Source: an uncultured Paracoccaceae bacterium
GTDB lineage: Bacteria; Pseudomonadota; Alphaproteobacteria; Rhodobacterales; Rhodobacteraceae
Direction of reading: 5' to 3'
Assembly (NCBI GenBank): GCA_947503965.1
Contig: CANNFU010000009.1
Span: forward strand, 1 to 64,000
DNA: 64,000 bases
Positions within the stretch are counted from its first letter, which is position 1, and the number at the start of each line of letters is the position of its first letter. The translations under genes and the position numbers were made by a program. Shown piece after piece: positions 1-7,324 of the stretch. The notes beneath the pieces were generated by a model. It did not search any database, was not told the origin of the DNA, and was given only the letters and a program-made list of their open reading frames with translations.

Positions 1-9
1 TCCCCTGGC

Positions 10-33
10 GTTACGCTGCTCAAGCAGCGTAAC
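10..33. terminator. Perfect 11-bp hairpin downstream of the serine recombinase
   Basis: An 11-bp perfect inverted repeat (10-20 against 23-33) with a 2-base loop lies about 30 bases past the stop codon of the leftward recombinase. There is no clear U-run, so it could end transcription or be part of an attachment or recombination site. Only the symmetry is observed. Confidence 0.45.
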
Positions 34-62
34 AGGCGCCCCCCACCCTCAACAGGGCGGGT

Positions 63-1235
63 TCAACGGACGGGCACGTCGAAGTTGCAGTTCTTGAAGG
101 TATTGCCACATCCTGGGGCGCAGCGGGCGTTGTAATAGGTGATGCCCTTTTTGATGTACGGCGTGTAGACGCGGCGACATTGGGCGCAGCGCACAAATCC
201 ACGAAACGGGTGGTCCAGCTTCTCAGTGTAGTGGATGCTGGTGCGCTTGGTGGTGAGGAGTTCCTGGACCCGGGCAAAGGTCGCACGATCGACCAATGCC
301 TCGTGGCATGTGCTGGGGATATAGACACCGTCGGGGCCGATCACTTGCCCAATATAGAATGGGTTGCGCAAGAGGCTTCCCAGATAGTTTGCCTGCAGCG
401 GACGCGTCACCTTGGGGTGCAGATTGCTGCTATCGCCGTCATCGTCAAGAATCTCATCGATGGAGCGTGGGCGGCGCATCGGTTGCGTCGTAAGACCTTG
501 TTTGGCGGCGTGGCGCACAAGGTCAGACAGGCTCCAGTCGCCCGTGGCGTAGAGCTCAAAAAGTTCCTTGATGATCGGCGCACGCTCTGGGTCAAGTGGT
601 TTGTGATCGACGTTACCCTGATTGAGATAGCCAATCGGTGCGCGGTGGGTCCATTTGCCATCGGCGCGCTTGGTCTTAATGGCGAGTTTGATCTTCTCGC
701 TGGTTACCCGTGAGTGGTGTTGGGCAAACATGCCGTCAATGTCCATGTGCAGCTCGCCGGAGCTGGTGTTGTCATAACTCGCGAACGCAAAGCGAATATG
801 AGCGCCAGCCCGCCGCAACTTGCGCAGTACGGTGTCATCACCCTGGTTACGGCTGATCCGGTCCCAGCAGAGGCAGATGACGCCTTTGATCTGGCCCTGA
901 TTCAGCAGTTGGATCAGTCTCAAAAACTTTGGCCGGTCAATCTGGTACTGGGCTGTTCCATCTTTGGTGATGACCAGATCGCCACTTTCCTTGAAACCGG
1001 AGTGCTTCTCGGAGATCACACCATGTTTGCAAAGGCCGGTCAGCGTCAGATCCGCCAATGGCAGGTGTTCCCGTTTGGCAAATTGCAGGTTTTCGCGGCG
1101 CTGATAGGTGATGGAATTCTTCTGGCTCTCAGCCTCATCCATGCTCTTCCGATTATAGACAAGATAGCAGTCTTTATACACGCCGCGCCGAAGGGCGCGC
1201 AGGACCGATTTCTCGTCTGGGGCATCATGTTTCAT
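63..1235 (-). CDS. Serine recombinase (large-resolvase type), short C-terminus
   Basis: Site-specific DNA recombinase of the resolvase/invertase superfamily, likely to integrate or excise the element around it. The catalytic serine lies in YNRKSMDEAE (Ser31) and the conserved arginine motif is WDRISRN (about 124-130). A recombinase domain follows, then a zinc ribbon (CAQC...CAPGC, about 350-378). Large serine recombinases normally continue past the ribbon with a coiled-coil region, but this protein stops at residue 390 soon after the last cysteines. It may be truncated or a naturally short type. Its start overlaps the stop of a 53-codon gene upstream (1225-1386), so the two are probably co-transcribed. 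The family is clear; activity is uncertain. Confidence 0.88.
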   Translation of the reverse strand: MKHDAPDEKSVLRALRRGVYKDCYLVYNRKSMDEAESQKNSITYQRRENLQFAKREHLPLADLTLTGLCKHGVISEKHSGFKESGDLVITKDGTAQYQIDRPKFLRLIQLLNQGQIKGVICLCWDRISRNQGDDTVLRKLRRAGAHIRFAFASYDNTSSGELHMDIDGMFAQHHSRVTSEKIKLAIKTKRADGKWTHRAPIGYLNQGNVDHKPLDPERAPIIKELFELYATGDWSLSDLVRHAAKQGLTTQPMRRPRSIDEILDDDGDSSNLHPKVTRPLQANYLGSLLRNPFYIGQVIGPDGVYIPSTCHEALVDRATFARVQELLTTKRTSIHYTEKLDHPFRGFVRCAQCRRVYTPYIKKGITYYNARCAPGCGNTFKNCNFDVPVR

Positions 1236-1386
1236 AGGGTGTTTTTGGTGGCGTTATTGTACCACAATCAAAGGAATACCCCTCATCGCGCAACCTGCGA
1301 TGGATACGGCGCAGCACCTCGGCCAGCTGGCATACAGCCCTCTGGCTCTCTTCGCTCATGTGTTTGTCTGACTTATTCGAAGGCAT
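1225..1386 (-). CDS. Small protein encoded just upstream of the recombinase
   Basis: A 53-residue reading frame starts at ATG 1386 and ends in TGA at 1225-1227, overlapping the recombinase start codon by 11 bases. The overlap suggests translational coupling. The protein is charged, with a helical stretch QLAEVLRRIHRRLRDEGYSF, and has no membrane segment. I do not recognise a family. Small proteins in this position often act as recombination directionality or accessory factors, but that is only inference from position. No strong Shine-Dalgarno sequence is visible. Confidence 0.5.
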   Translation of the reverse strand: MPSNKSDKHMSEESQRAVCQLAEVLRRIHRRLRDEGYSFDCGTITPPKTPYET

Positions 1387-1396
1387 GCTGGTGCGA

Positions 1397-1558
1397 TTAA
1401 CGATGTTCGGACTGACCCTCGCGATTTACTTTACGTTGATGATCAAGCATCGGAGTACCGGTTGGGTCCGACCACGGCCATTTGCCCTCCGCCTTGAGGC
1501 GCAGATAGATGCGTTTGCAGAGTTCCAGATGTCGCTGCAGATGGTCTTCAGGGGTCAT
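1397..1558 (-). CDS. Small charged protein, first gene of the recombinase operon
   Basis: A 53-residue frame from ATG 1558 to TAA at 1397-1399, ten bases before the next small gene. It contains HLELCKRIYLRLKAEGKWPW, a helical stretch with regular aromatic and basic residues that looks like coding sequence rather than chance. The family is not recognised. The order is small gene, small gene, recombinase on one strand with tight spacing, which points to one operon and to a possible role in controlling recombination. Function is inferred only from context. Confidence 0.5.
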   Translation of the reverse strand: MTPEDHLQRHLELCKRIYLRLKAEGKWPWSDPTGTPMLDHQRKVNREGQSEHR

Positions 1559-1606
1559 ACCTGTCCATGATATGCGCCCTGGGCGTCCTGCCTAGCAGTC
1601 AGATTA

Positions 1607-2782
1607 TCAGTGAGGCTGATAAGGTGCATACATAGATGCGGTAAACGGCGGCAGGCGTTCACCGCGATGCATGATCTGGACATTGGCGCGGTGGTTGGGC
1701 TGGTTCTGCAGATCGTGATTGGTGAACTGCGGCATCACGCGTTGCAAGAGCTGTGCGTCTTTGGGGCCCACACGGAATGCCACCAGATTGCCGACGTTGC
1801 CGAAGATGGCGTCGGAAACATCCCTGTCGATCTGCGAGAGGTGCTGGTGGGCCAGAATAAGCCCCAGGCGATATTTTCGCGCTTCGGACAACATGCCCGC
1901 AAAGCCCTTGGTCGTGAGGTTTGGAAATTCGTCCACATAGAGGAAAAATGGACGCCGCGCCGCTTCCGGCAACCCATGCCGCGTCGTAGCCGCATGCATG
2001 AGCGTCGAGGTGATCAGCCCGCCCAGGATATTCGTGATGTCTGATCCCAGCCGTCCCTTGGCCAGGTTCACAATCAGGATCTGGCCGGTGTCCATGATAT
2101 TGCGGAACCGCAGCGGTTGCTTGGGTTCGCAGAGCGCTGTCCGCACCGCCGGTTGCGCCAAAAATCCGCCCAGCTTGTTGGCCACTGGCGCGACCCCATC
2201 CGCAGTGCCCTGATAGTTGAGACCCGGAAACTCGGTCTTCCAGAAGAACCGCACCTGTTCATCCGTGATCTGATCGATGACCTGCCGCCGGTATCCCTTG
2301 TATGTCAGCAGTTTGAGGATATCGCGCAGATCAGCATCCGATGTCTCCAGCAGCGCCAGAATGGAAAACCGCAGAATGTGCTCCATGCGAGCACCCCAGG
2401 CGTCAGGCCACTGTTTCTTGAGTGTCTCGATCAGGCCGGAGGCCACCAAAGGGCGGTGGATCGCCGCGACCTGGCGCAGCGGATTGTATCCCAGTGAGCA
2501 TGTCGGATCAGCCACATCCCAATAGAGATGCGGCAGGATCAAATCACGGTGCAGGGCCTCGGCCAGATCGCCATGGGGATCAATCAGGCAGAACCCGCGG
2601 CCATGGTTCGCATCCTGATGACACAGGTTCTGGAGCAAGGTGGACTTTCCGGTCCCGGTTTGCCCGACAATGTAGAGATGCTGCAGCCGGTCTGGTCCAG
2701 CGACGCCAAAGGGTATGGGGGCTTGGTAGCGGCGATAAGCCAGTCCCAGGATCGCCGTGTCAGGTGAGATCATGGACCGCAT
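1607..2782 (-). CDS. HerA/TraG-like DNA-translocating ATPase (T4CP-type, short)
   Basis: P-loop ATPase of the HerA/FtsK/VirD4 class, expected to bind and pump DNA. Walker A is GQTGTGKST (about residues 40-48), followed by FCLIDPHGDLAEAL. Walker B is FFLYVDEFPN, and a sensor-like LAHQHLSQI comes later. At 391 residues it is shorter than conjugative coupling proteins and has no N-terminal membrane segments, so it is probably soluble. A second start (MISPDT) exists 9 bases downstream. It sits between the recombinase operon and a palindrome upstream of its start. A second ATPase of the same broad class is at 16520-18643. Its role in element transfer or partition is inferred. Confidence 0.85.
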   Translation of the reverse strand: MRSMISPDTAILGLAYRRYQAPIPFGVAGPDRLQHLYIVGQTGTGKSTLLQNLCHQDANHGRGFCLIDPHGDLAEALHRDLILPHLYWDVADPTCSLGYNPLRQVAAIHRPLVASGLIETLKKQWPDAWGARMEHILRFSILALLETSDADLRDILKLLTYKGYRRQVIDQITDEQVRFFWKTEFPGLNYQGTADGVAPVANKLGGFLAQPAVRTALCEPKQPLRFRNIMDTGQILIVNLAKGRLGSDITNILGGLITSTLMHAATTRHGLPEAARRPFFLYVDEFPNLTTKGFAGMLSEARKYRLGLILAHQHLSQIDRDVSDAIFGNVGNLVAFRVGPKDAQLLQRVMPQFTNHDLQNQPNHRANVQIMHRGERLPPFTASMYAPYQPH

Positions 2783-2809
2783 TGTCGGTCAGCCACGCTG
2801 AACACGATA

Positions 2810-2846
2810 GCAGCCAGATTATCATGCTGGATGATAATCTGACTGC
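2810..2846. promoter_or_regulatory. Palindrome upstream of the ATPase gene (operator candidate)
   Basis: The inverted repeat AGATTATCAT / ATGATAATCT (2816-2825 and 2831-2840) is perfect. It extends outward for five more pairs with one mismatch, around a 5-base loop. It lies about 30 bases upstream of the leftward ATPase start and about 120 bases upstream of the rightward DUF3768 gene, inside their shared divergent promoter region. An operator for an element regulator, such as the XRE protein at 4227, is plausible. It could also be a structured site in single-stranded DNA. Confidence 0.5.
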
Positions 2847-2968
2847 TTTGCTGATTGGACGCCCTACGGCATCATGAGGACAGACCCGTTCTTTTCCCAA
2901 CGCATCGCCTTTCGGTGGGTGCGGCTTTGCACAGTGCAAGGCCGTTCCCACCCGGAAGGAGATATCTT

Positions 2969-3499
2969 ATGGGAACCAAAGAAAAGATGACGCCGGAGGC
3001 CATCCATAGTGTGCCAATCTGCTACGTCTGTGGCTCGGAACATGTGGCCAAAGATGCCTGGGCCTGCTTCAACCGCGAGAGCGGGTTGTGGGAACTGGAG
3101 AATGTCTATGACGATGAACACTGCCACACCTGCGAAGGCCCCACCAAGCTGGACTGGGTGCGGGCGGATGCAGTGTCCAATGCGCGGGTGCGCATCCTCA
3201 ATGATCGGTTCCGGCAGTCGGGGCACGGGAAAGGTACGATTGTCCTGACCACTGGCATTCAGGCTCTTGGTCATGAGGCGATTGTCCAAATCGTTGAGGC
3301 TGTCCGCAGCTTCGATGCGTTCTCCGAGGACAATGATCCGTGGGGTGAGCACGACTTTGGCGCGGTGGAGATCGTCGATCAGAAGATCTTCTGGAAACTG
3401 GATTGCTACGATCCGACGCTGACCTATCAGTCAGAGAACGCCGCCAATGAGGCACTCACGCATCGGGTGCTGACCATCATGCTCGCCAGTGAGTATTGA
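2969..3499 (+). CDS. DUF3768 domain protein with N-terminal cysteine-rich segment
   Basis: A 176-residue protein. The C-terminal two thirds (RILNDRFRQ ... LTTGIQALG ... IVEAVRSFDAFSEDNDPWGEHDFGAV) match the DUF3768 family, known mostly from plasmids and islands of alphaproteobacteria; its function is unknown. The N-terminus has paired cysteines (ICYVCG and HCHTC) that could bind a metal. ATG 2969 was chosen because a good GGAAGGA ribosome site precedes it; an in-frame start farther upstream (2855) has no such site. The stop overlaps a possible start of the next gene, so the two are probably coupled. Confidence 0.8.
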   Translation: MGTKEKMTPEAIHSVPICYVCGSEHVAKDAWACFNRESGLWELENVYDDEHCHTCEGPTKLDWVRADAVSNARVRILNDRFRQSGHGKGTIVLTTGIQALGHEAIVQIVEAVRSFDAFSEDNDPWGEHDFGAVEIVDQKIFWKLDCYDPTLTYQSENAANEALTHRVLTIMLASEY

Positions 3500-3789
3500 G
3501 CGTGGCGGAAGAGGGATACACCGTCTTCACGCTGCAATGGCAGGATTTCACCATCACAGTCGAGTATCATGCCAACTGGCTGAACTCGGGTCACTGGCAC
3601 CTGCAACTGCGCTGTGACGGACGGCTGCCGGTGACAGAGACGGGCTATCGGTCGATCTTCGTGCCAGCGGCAGGGTTTGCCAATGAAGACGAGATCAGGG
3701 CCTTTGTCACGGACTATCTCGATGAGGCGGCACAAAGCAAAGCCTGGCAGGCCTATCTGGAGGATCGGCGTCAGATGAAGCTTTTCTAA
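3496..3789 (+). CDS. Small conserved-type element protein coupled to the DUF3768 gene
   Basis: A 97-residue frame read from TTG 3496, overlapping the DUF3768 stop; GTG 3502 is the alternative start. The sequence is rich in aromatic residues (FTLQWQDFTITVEYHANWLNSGHW) and ends in a charged helix. No domain is recognised. The overlap and shared strand make a two-gene operon with the DUF3768 protein likely, and a terminator follows directly. Confidence 0.65.
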   Translation: MSVAEEGYTVFTLQWQDFTITVEYHANWLNSGHWHLQLRCDGRLPVTETGYRSIFVPAAGFANEDEIRAFVTDYLDEAAQSKAWQAYLEDRRQMKLF

Positions 3790-3802
3790 AGAAAAGATAA
3801 AG

Positions 3803-3830
3803 CGCCGCTCCTAGCCGGGGCGGCGTTTGT
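3803..3830 (+). terminator. Rho-independent terminator after the DUF3768 operon
   Basis: An 8-bp GC-rich stem with one G-T pair (3803-3810 with 3818-3825), a 7-base loop and a following TTTGT tract, starting 14 bases after the stop codon at 3789. Confidence 0.7.
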
Positions 3831-4226
3831 ATCGTCTGGCGGTTCCGGGCTGCAAGATCACGGCAAAAAATACGTCAGCGCTTAGACAGCCTGAGATCGG
3901 GTACCGGTCCTTGGGCTGTACAGCATCAGTCGCGCCTGCTGCACAGCCGATCAGACAGACTGAGCACGCCTCAGTTGGAAGCGGGCGTTTGTCGCCGGAA
4001 CGCGTCAGCGGTTCCGGCCCCCAAACACCCTCACACCATCTGATGTGCGTCCCTCGGTGACAACTCCGTCTTCACCTCTTCTCTTTGATGTTCCGCTCAC
4101 CGGATATCAAAACCGTCACAACAGACTGACGCCAATGTGTCTTGGGCACAGCCTATCGCCGCCGCATGTGGTGAGGGACACCTATGCCCAACCGACGCAC
4201 CCATTAATTCTAAGCAAAAACAACAT
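3831..4226. other. Non-coding stretch upstream of the XRE gene
   Basis: About 400 bases without a convincing gene on either strand. Short open frames exist but have neither ribosome sites nor protein-like composition. The distal part presumably carries the promoter of the XRE/RuvC-like gene pair; I could not point to definite -35/-10 boxes. Confidence 0.4.
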
Positions 4227-4574
4227 ATGAGTATGCAATTCGCAGCCGATCTGCGCATCGCGCGCAAAAAGGCAGGCTATACGCAGGCCGATCAGGCCAT
4301 CTTACTATCAGCCCATCAATCGGTGGTCTCTGCCATCGAACGCGGCAACACCCGGCCAGACCTGTACCAAATCGTGACGCTGTCGCTGATCTACGGGCGC
4401 TCATTCGAGGCCTTCTTTGTCGAGGTCATGCAAGATTGTGCGCAGCAATTACAACAGCAGATACAACAGCTCTCATCTGAGGGCTACAAAAGCGCGCCCA
4501 CCTTTAACCGTGCCGGATCACTGCGCCAGTTGCAGCACCGGCTGAAAAAACACCTCCAACATGGCGGCGCTTAG
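4227..4574 (+). CDS. XRE-family helix-turn-helix regulator
   Basis: A 115-residue DNA-binding protein. The N-terminal helix-turn-helix (about residues 5-60: DLRIARKKAGYTQADQAILL, then SVVSAIERGNTRPDL) is a classic Cro/CI-type fold. The C-terminal part is glutamine-rich and basic (QQLQQQIQQL, LKKHLQ). ATG 4227 is chosen; ATG 4233 is an alternative. The gene overlaps the start of the RuvC-like gene by 14 bases, so the two are translated together. It is likely to be the element's own repressor, possibly acting on the palindrome near 2828; this is inference. Confidence 0.8.
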   Translation: MSMQFAADLRIARKKAGYTQADQAILLSAHQSVVSAIERGNTRPDLYQIVTLSLIYGRSFEAFFVEVMQDCAQQLQQQIQQLSSEGYKSAPTFNRAGSLRQLQHRLKKHLQHGGA

Positions 4575-5046
4575 TATCCTGGCGATCGCCGTGGCCTCCG
4601 GGAAGGTCGGTTATGTCTTCCTCTCCGGCGGCAAGCTGCAGGACTGGGGACTGGCGTACAAAACGACCCAAAGCCCTGGTGATCTGGTGGGCTACGTGCA
4701 GGAGCTGATCAACACATTATGTCCTGACGTGGTTGTGACCGAAAAACTTGCGACCGGATGTCGCAAGGGGCAGCGCGCCAAGGCGCTCATCCGCTCCATC
4801 TCTGAACTCGCCAGCCACAATGCTGTGCTGGATGTTGCGGTCACGCGTCCACGTCTGTTCCCGTCTAAATACGAAGAAGCCGTCTCGCTCGCGGAAGCCT
4901 ATCCCGAGATGACCGGTTATCTGCCCAAGCAACGGCGGCGCATCTTTGACTACGAGCCGCGCAGCATGACACTGTTCGAAGCGTTGGCGCTGGCGGATCA
5001 AGTGATCCAGGGGCCGCCGACGCAATTGGCTGCAGCGATGGGGTAG
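4561..5046 (+). CDS. RuvC/RNase H-fold-like protein
   Basis: A 161-residue protein whose pattern resembles RuvC-type Holliday junction resolvases. It has a hydrophobic first strand (ILAIAVASGKVGYVFL), a strand ending in an acidic residue (PDVVVTEK, about residues 56-63), and a C-terminal helix with acidic residues (FDYEPRSMTLFEALALADQ). The first strand lacks the usual aspartate (AVASG where IDPG-like is expected), so catalytic competence is doubtful. It overlaps the XRE gene by 14 bases and is followed by a strong terminator. The fold call comes from pattern only. Confidence 0.5.
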   Translation: MAALSILAIAVASGKVGYVFLSGGKLQDWGLAYKTTQSPGDLVGYVQELINTLCPDVVVTEKLATGCRKGQRAKALIRSISELASHNAVLDVAVTRPRLFPSKYEEAVSLAEAYPEMTGYLPKQRRRIFDYEPRSMTLFEALALADQVIQGPPTQLAAAMG

Positions 5047-5065
5047 CAGACGTAGCTCTTACGAT

Positions 5066-5090
5066 AAACCGCCCGATGGGGCGGTTTTCT
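5066..5090 (+). terminator. Strong rho-independent terminator after the RuvC-like gene
   Basis: A 9-bp perfect stem (5066-5074 with 5079-5087), a GATG loop and a T-rich tail, 20 bases after the stop. It also lies in the convergent gap with the leftward regulator gene ending at 5145. Confidence 0.8.
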
Positions 5091-5144
5091 AATAGCGGAC
5101 ACAATCCCTGCTGGCTGGCCCGTCTAAATGTCCAACGAAAGCGG

Positions 5145-6767
5145 TTAAAGTCCAGCAAAAGCTAAAAGCTTTGATACCTCTCTGATCTTTCGACCGTTCC
5201 TAAAGTGGCTAGGTATTCGCCACTTTTTGCTGTCGAAGTCGGGTTGAAGGGAAAGTACCTTCCTTGCAGTGTCTCTTGCTACACTCTCATTTCGCAGAGC
5301 TACTTCCAGCGCGGTCAGGCCAATGAGAGCTCTTACACTTCGTGGATTTCCCTGGAGCGCCTCATTTAGAGTCTCTTTCGCTTCAGAGTACTTCTCGCAA
5401 AGCAACAGGGCAATTCCGAGATTCGATCTTATCCAGTTTGGCGGAAATGCCGTTGTTGAAAGCGCCTTGCGATATAACGAGATCGCTCTAGAAAATTGAT
5501 CATTCGCCTCCAGCAGAAGAGCCTGATACGATAATAATTCCGGACTTTCTGGAACCTCGCTCATGACATTATCCATGGTCTGGCAGGCCTTCTCGAAGTC
5601 TCCCTGAATACTATCTAAATACGCGCCTAAAATATGCACATATGGCTCCCGCGGAGCATCGGTTTTTAGTTTTGAATGCTCCTGTATAACATATTTCAAA
5701 TCCGATTTCGGATCAATGCTCCAACCCAACCTGATTTCATCTACAATAACAAACGCTTGCACGACTCTAGCGGGAAGGAATTCTGGGTCGATTTCTAAGG
5801 ATTGTGCATAGAACTCTCGAGCTAGTCGATGTTGCTCTTTCAACCCAACTGCTTCAGCACTTCGCCCTCTCTGGTACATGTCCCAGGCATCGTGGCTTGT
5901 GGGGTGCCTACTCCAAATTATCGACATATGTCCATCGGACAGAGCCGTCTGTGCGCCTTCCATTAGTCTACGACAAAAGCTCAATTGACTATCGTAGTCA
6001 CTGCCTTCTTCCTGCTGCAACCGCTTCGACCATATTGTCTTTCTATCTGGTTCTCGAATTATTCGGGCGTTGAGAACAAGACAGTGTTCGCCCCTTAGGG
6101 AGCAGACCATCCTTGAGGCTCCGGCTTTGCTCATAATTTCTCCGGACTCATAGATATGAAGATCATTCGATAGGGCGCCAAACGCGATGAGTATCTCATC
6201 ATAGAGTTCGCCTGCGAAATCGCGGCAGCGACTTGATGAGTCTAGTGGCCTTATGGCTTCCACCAGTAGGCTAGGTTTTTTGAACGCTGACGAGTCGTAG
6301 TTTCTGCCGCCGCTTTCAGCCGCCCGCAGGTTGCTTTCGCTTATTGCAATTCGTTCTCTTCGTCGGCTACGCTCCAGCCTGAGCCAGTCTTCAAATTCGT
6401 CGTCGTTTACGTTGAACCCTTCAAGGAGGTCGCTTTCGCCATTATCAATTCCAATTTCGGTGGCGTCCACTGAGACACCATCACGGTCGATATAAATGAA
6501 CTCACGATCCGTTTTAATTACGGAGATATTTTCTTCGTTTTGAATTCTCCTCAAAATACTCAGCTCCTGTCGCAAGCTTGCAGCGCCTTGTTTAGGACCG
6601 CTCCGACTCCAAAGCTTGTCTTGCACCCAAACTCTGGTGCGAACCTGATCTGGCGAAAGGGCAACAATAGCCAAGATGGCCATGGCTTTGCGACTGGGTA
6701 TCTTGACGATTTTGCCCTCGGGAGACTTCAGGCGGAATACACCAACTAAATGAAGTGTACTTTTCAT
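5145..6767 (-). CDS. SARP/BTAD-like winged-helix regulator with TPR domain
   Basis: A 540-residue cytosolic transcriptional regulator. The N-terminus (residues 1-100: GKIVKIPSRKAMAILAIVAL ... RVWVQDKLWSRSGPKQGAAS) is the winged-helix DNA-binding type found in SARP/BTAD and related TPR regulators. A middle alpha/beta domain follows (about 165-290), then tetratricopeptide repeats to the end (for example ARVVQAFVIVDEIRLGW, SNLGIALLLCEKYSEAKETL, ALIGLTALEVAL). It is the second gene of a leftward operon, 23 bases after a 168-residue protein, and divergent from the YcaO gene. Such regulators often control secondary-metabolite or signalling loci, so it is the likely controller of this cassette. The region looks less G+C-rich than its surroundings, consistent with transfer. 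Confidence 0.8.
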   Translation of the reverse strand: MKSTLHLVGVFRLKSPEGKIVKIPSRKAMAILAIVALSPDQVRTRVWVQDKLWSRSGPKQGAASLRQELSILRRIQNEENISVIKTDREFIYIDRDGVSVDATEIGIDNGESDLLEGFNVNDDEFEDWLRLERSRRRERIAISESNLRAAESGGRNYDSSAFKKPSLLVEAIRPLDSSSRCRDFAGELYDEILIAFGALSNDLHIYESGEIMSKAGASRMVCSLRGEHCLVLNARIIREPDRKTIWSKRLQQEEGSDYDSQLSFCRRLMEGAQTALSDGHMSIIWSRHPTSHDAWDMYQRGRSAEAVGLKEQHRLAREFYAQSLEIDPEFLPARVVQAFVIVDEIRLGWSIDPKSDLKYVIQEHSKLKTDAPREPYVHILGAYLDSIQGDFEKACQTMDNVMSEVPESPELLSYQALLLEANDQFSRAISLYRKALSTTAFPPNWIRSNLGIALLLCEKYSEAKETLNEALQGNPRSVRALIGLTALEVALRNESVARDTARKVLSLQPDFDSKKWRIPSHFRNGRKIREVSKLLAFAGL

Positions 6768-6790
6768 ACTCTAGTCTTCGAGCTAAGTGA

Positions 6791-7297
6791 CTAACCGTGG
6801 CATGATAGAATGACTATTGAACCGAGGCTTTCGAACGCGTAGTCATCTAGATCGAATTCATCCTCGTATTGATCAGAGGTTAAACTCTGTTTTTCTTCGA
6901 TTAGCTTCTCTAATCTGCTGCCGTATCGTTCCACCAGATCCGTATAAAGCTGGTCAATTTTGGGACCCTTGATCTCCGGCACGACAACGTTCACCAGACT
7001 CACATTGTCTATCTTTTGATCATAGTGAAACCTTACGACTGTCCCAGAAAGTGTTGAGAGAGCTTGGTTTGCATGTGAGGCGTCAATTTTGTCCACGGTA
7101 GGACCGCCGTCAAAAAGATAGGAAGTGACAAGCTTTTCGATTGCGAGTTGGAGCGCATCAATGTCCGCTTCAGCCTCTCCCCGTGAACTCTTCTTCAGCT
7201 CCTTAAGGTGACGTCCCAAGAAAAACAGGAGCTTACCTACGTTCCTGATCGAAATACCAGATTTCAATGATAGTCTTGCCATGATTATATGCTCCAA
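6791..7297 (-). CDS. Unrecognised small protein with acidic C-terminus, next to YcaO
   Basis: A 168-residue protein (163 if started at the second methionine, 7282). The N-terminus is basic and amphipathic (LSLKSGISIRNVGKLLFFLG), the centre is mixed alpha/beta, and the C-terminus is strongly acidic (QYEDEFDLDDYAFES) before a short hydrophobic tail ending LSCHG. It is transcribed away from the YcaO gene with only 27 bases between start codons, and ahead of the SARP-like regulator. Function is unknown. It could be a substrate or partner of the YcaO enzyme, the terminal Ser-Cys being candidate modified residues, or a sensor acting on the regulator. These roles are guesses from position. Confidence 0.7.
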   Translation of the reverse strand: MEHIIMARLSLKSGISIRNVGKLLFFLGRHLKELKKSSRGEAEADIDALQLAIEKLVTSYLFDGGPTVDKIDASHANQALSTLSGTVVRFHYDQKIDNVSLVNVVVPEIKGPKIDQLYTDLVERYGSRLEKLIEEKQSLTSDQYEDEFDLDDYAFESLGSIVILSCHG

Positions 7298-7324
7298 ATT
7301 TACTGGACCTAAGGCTACTTTGTT

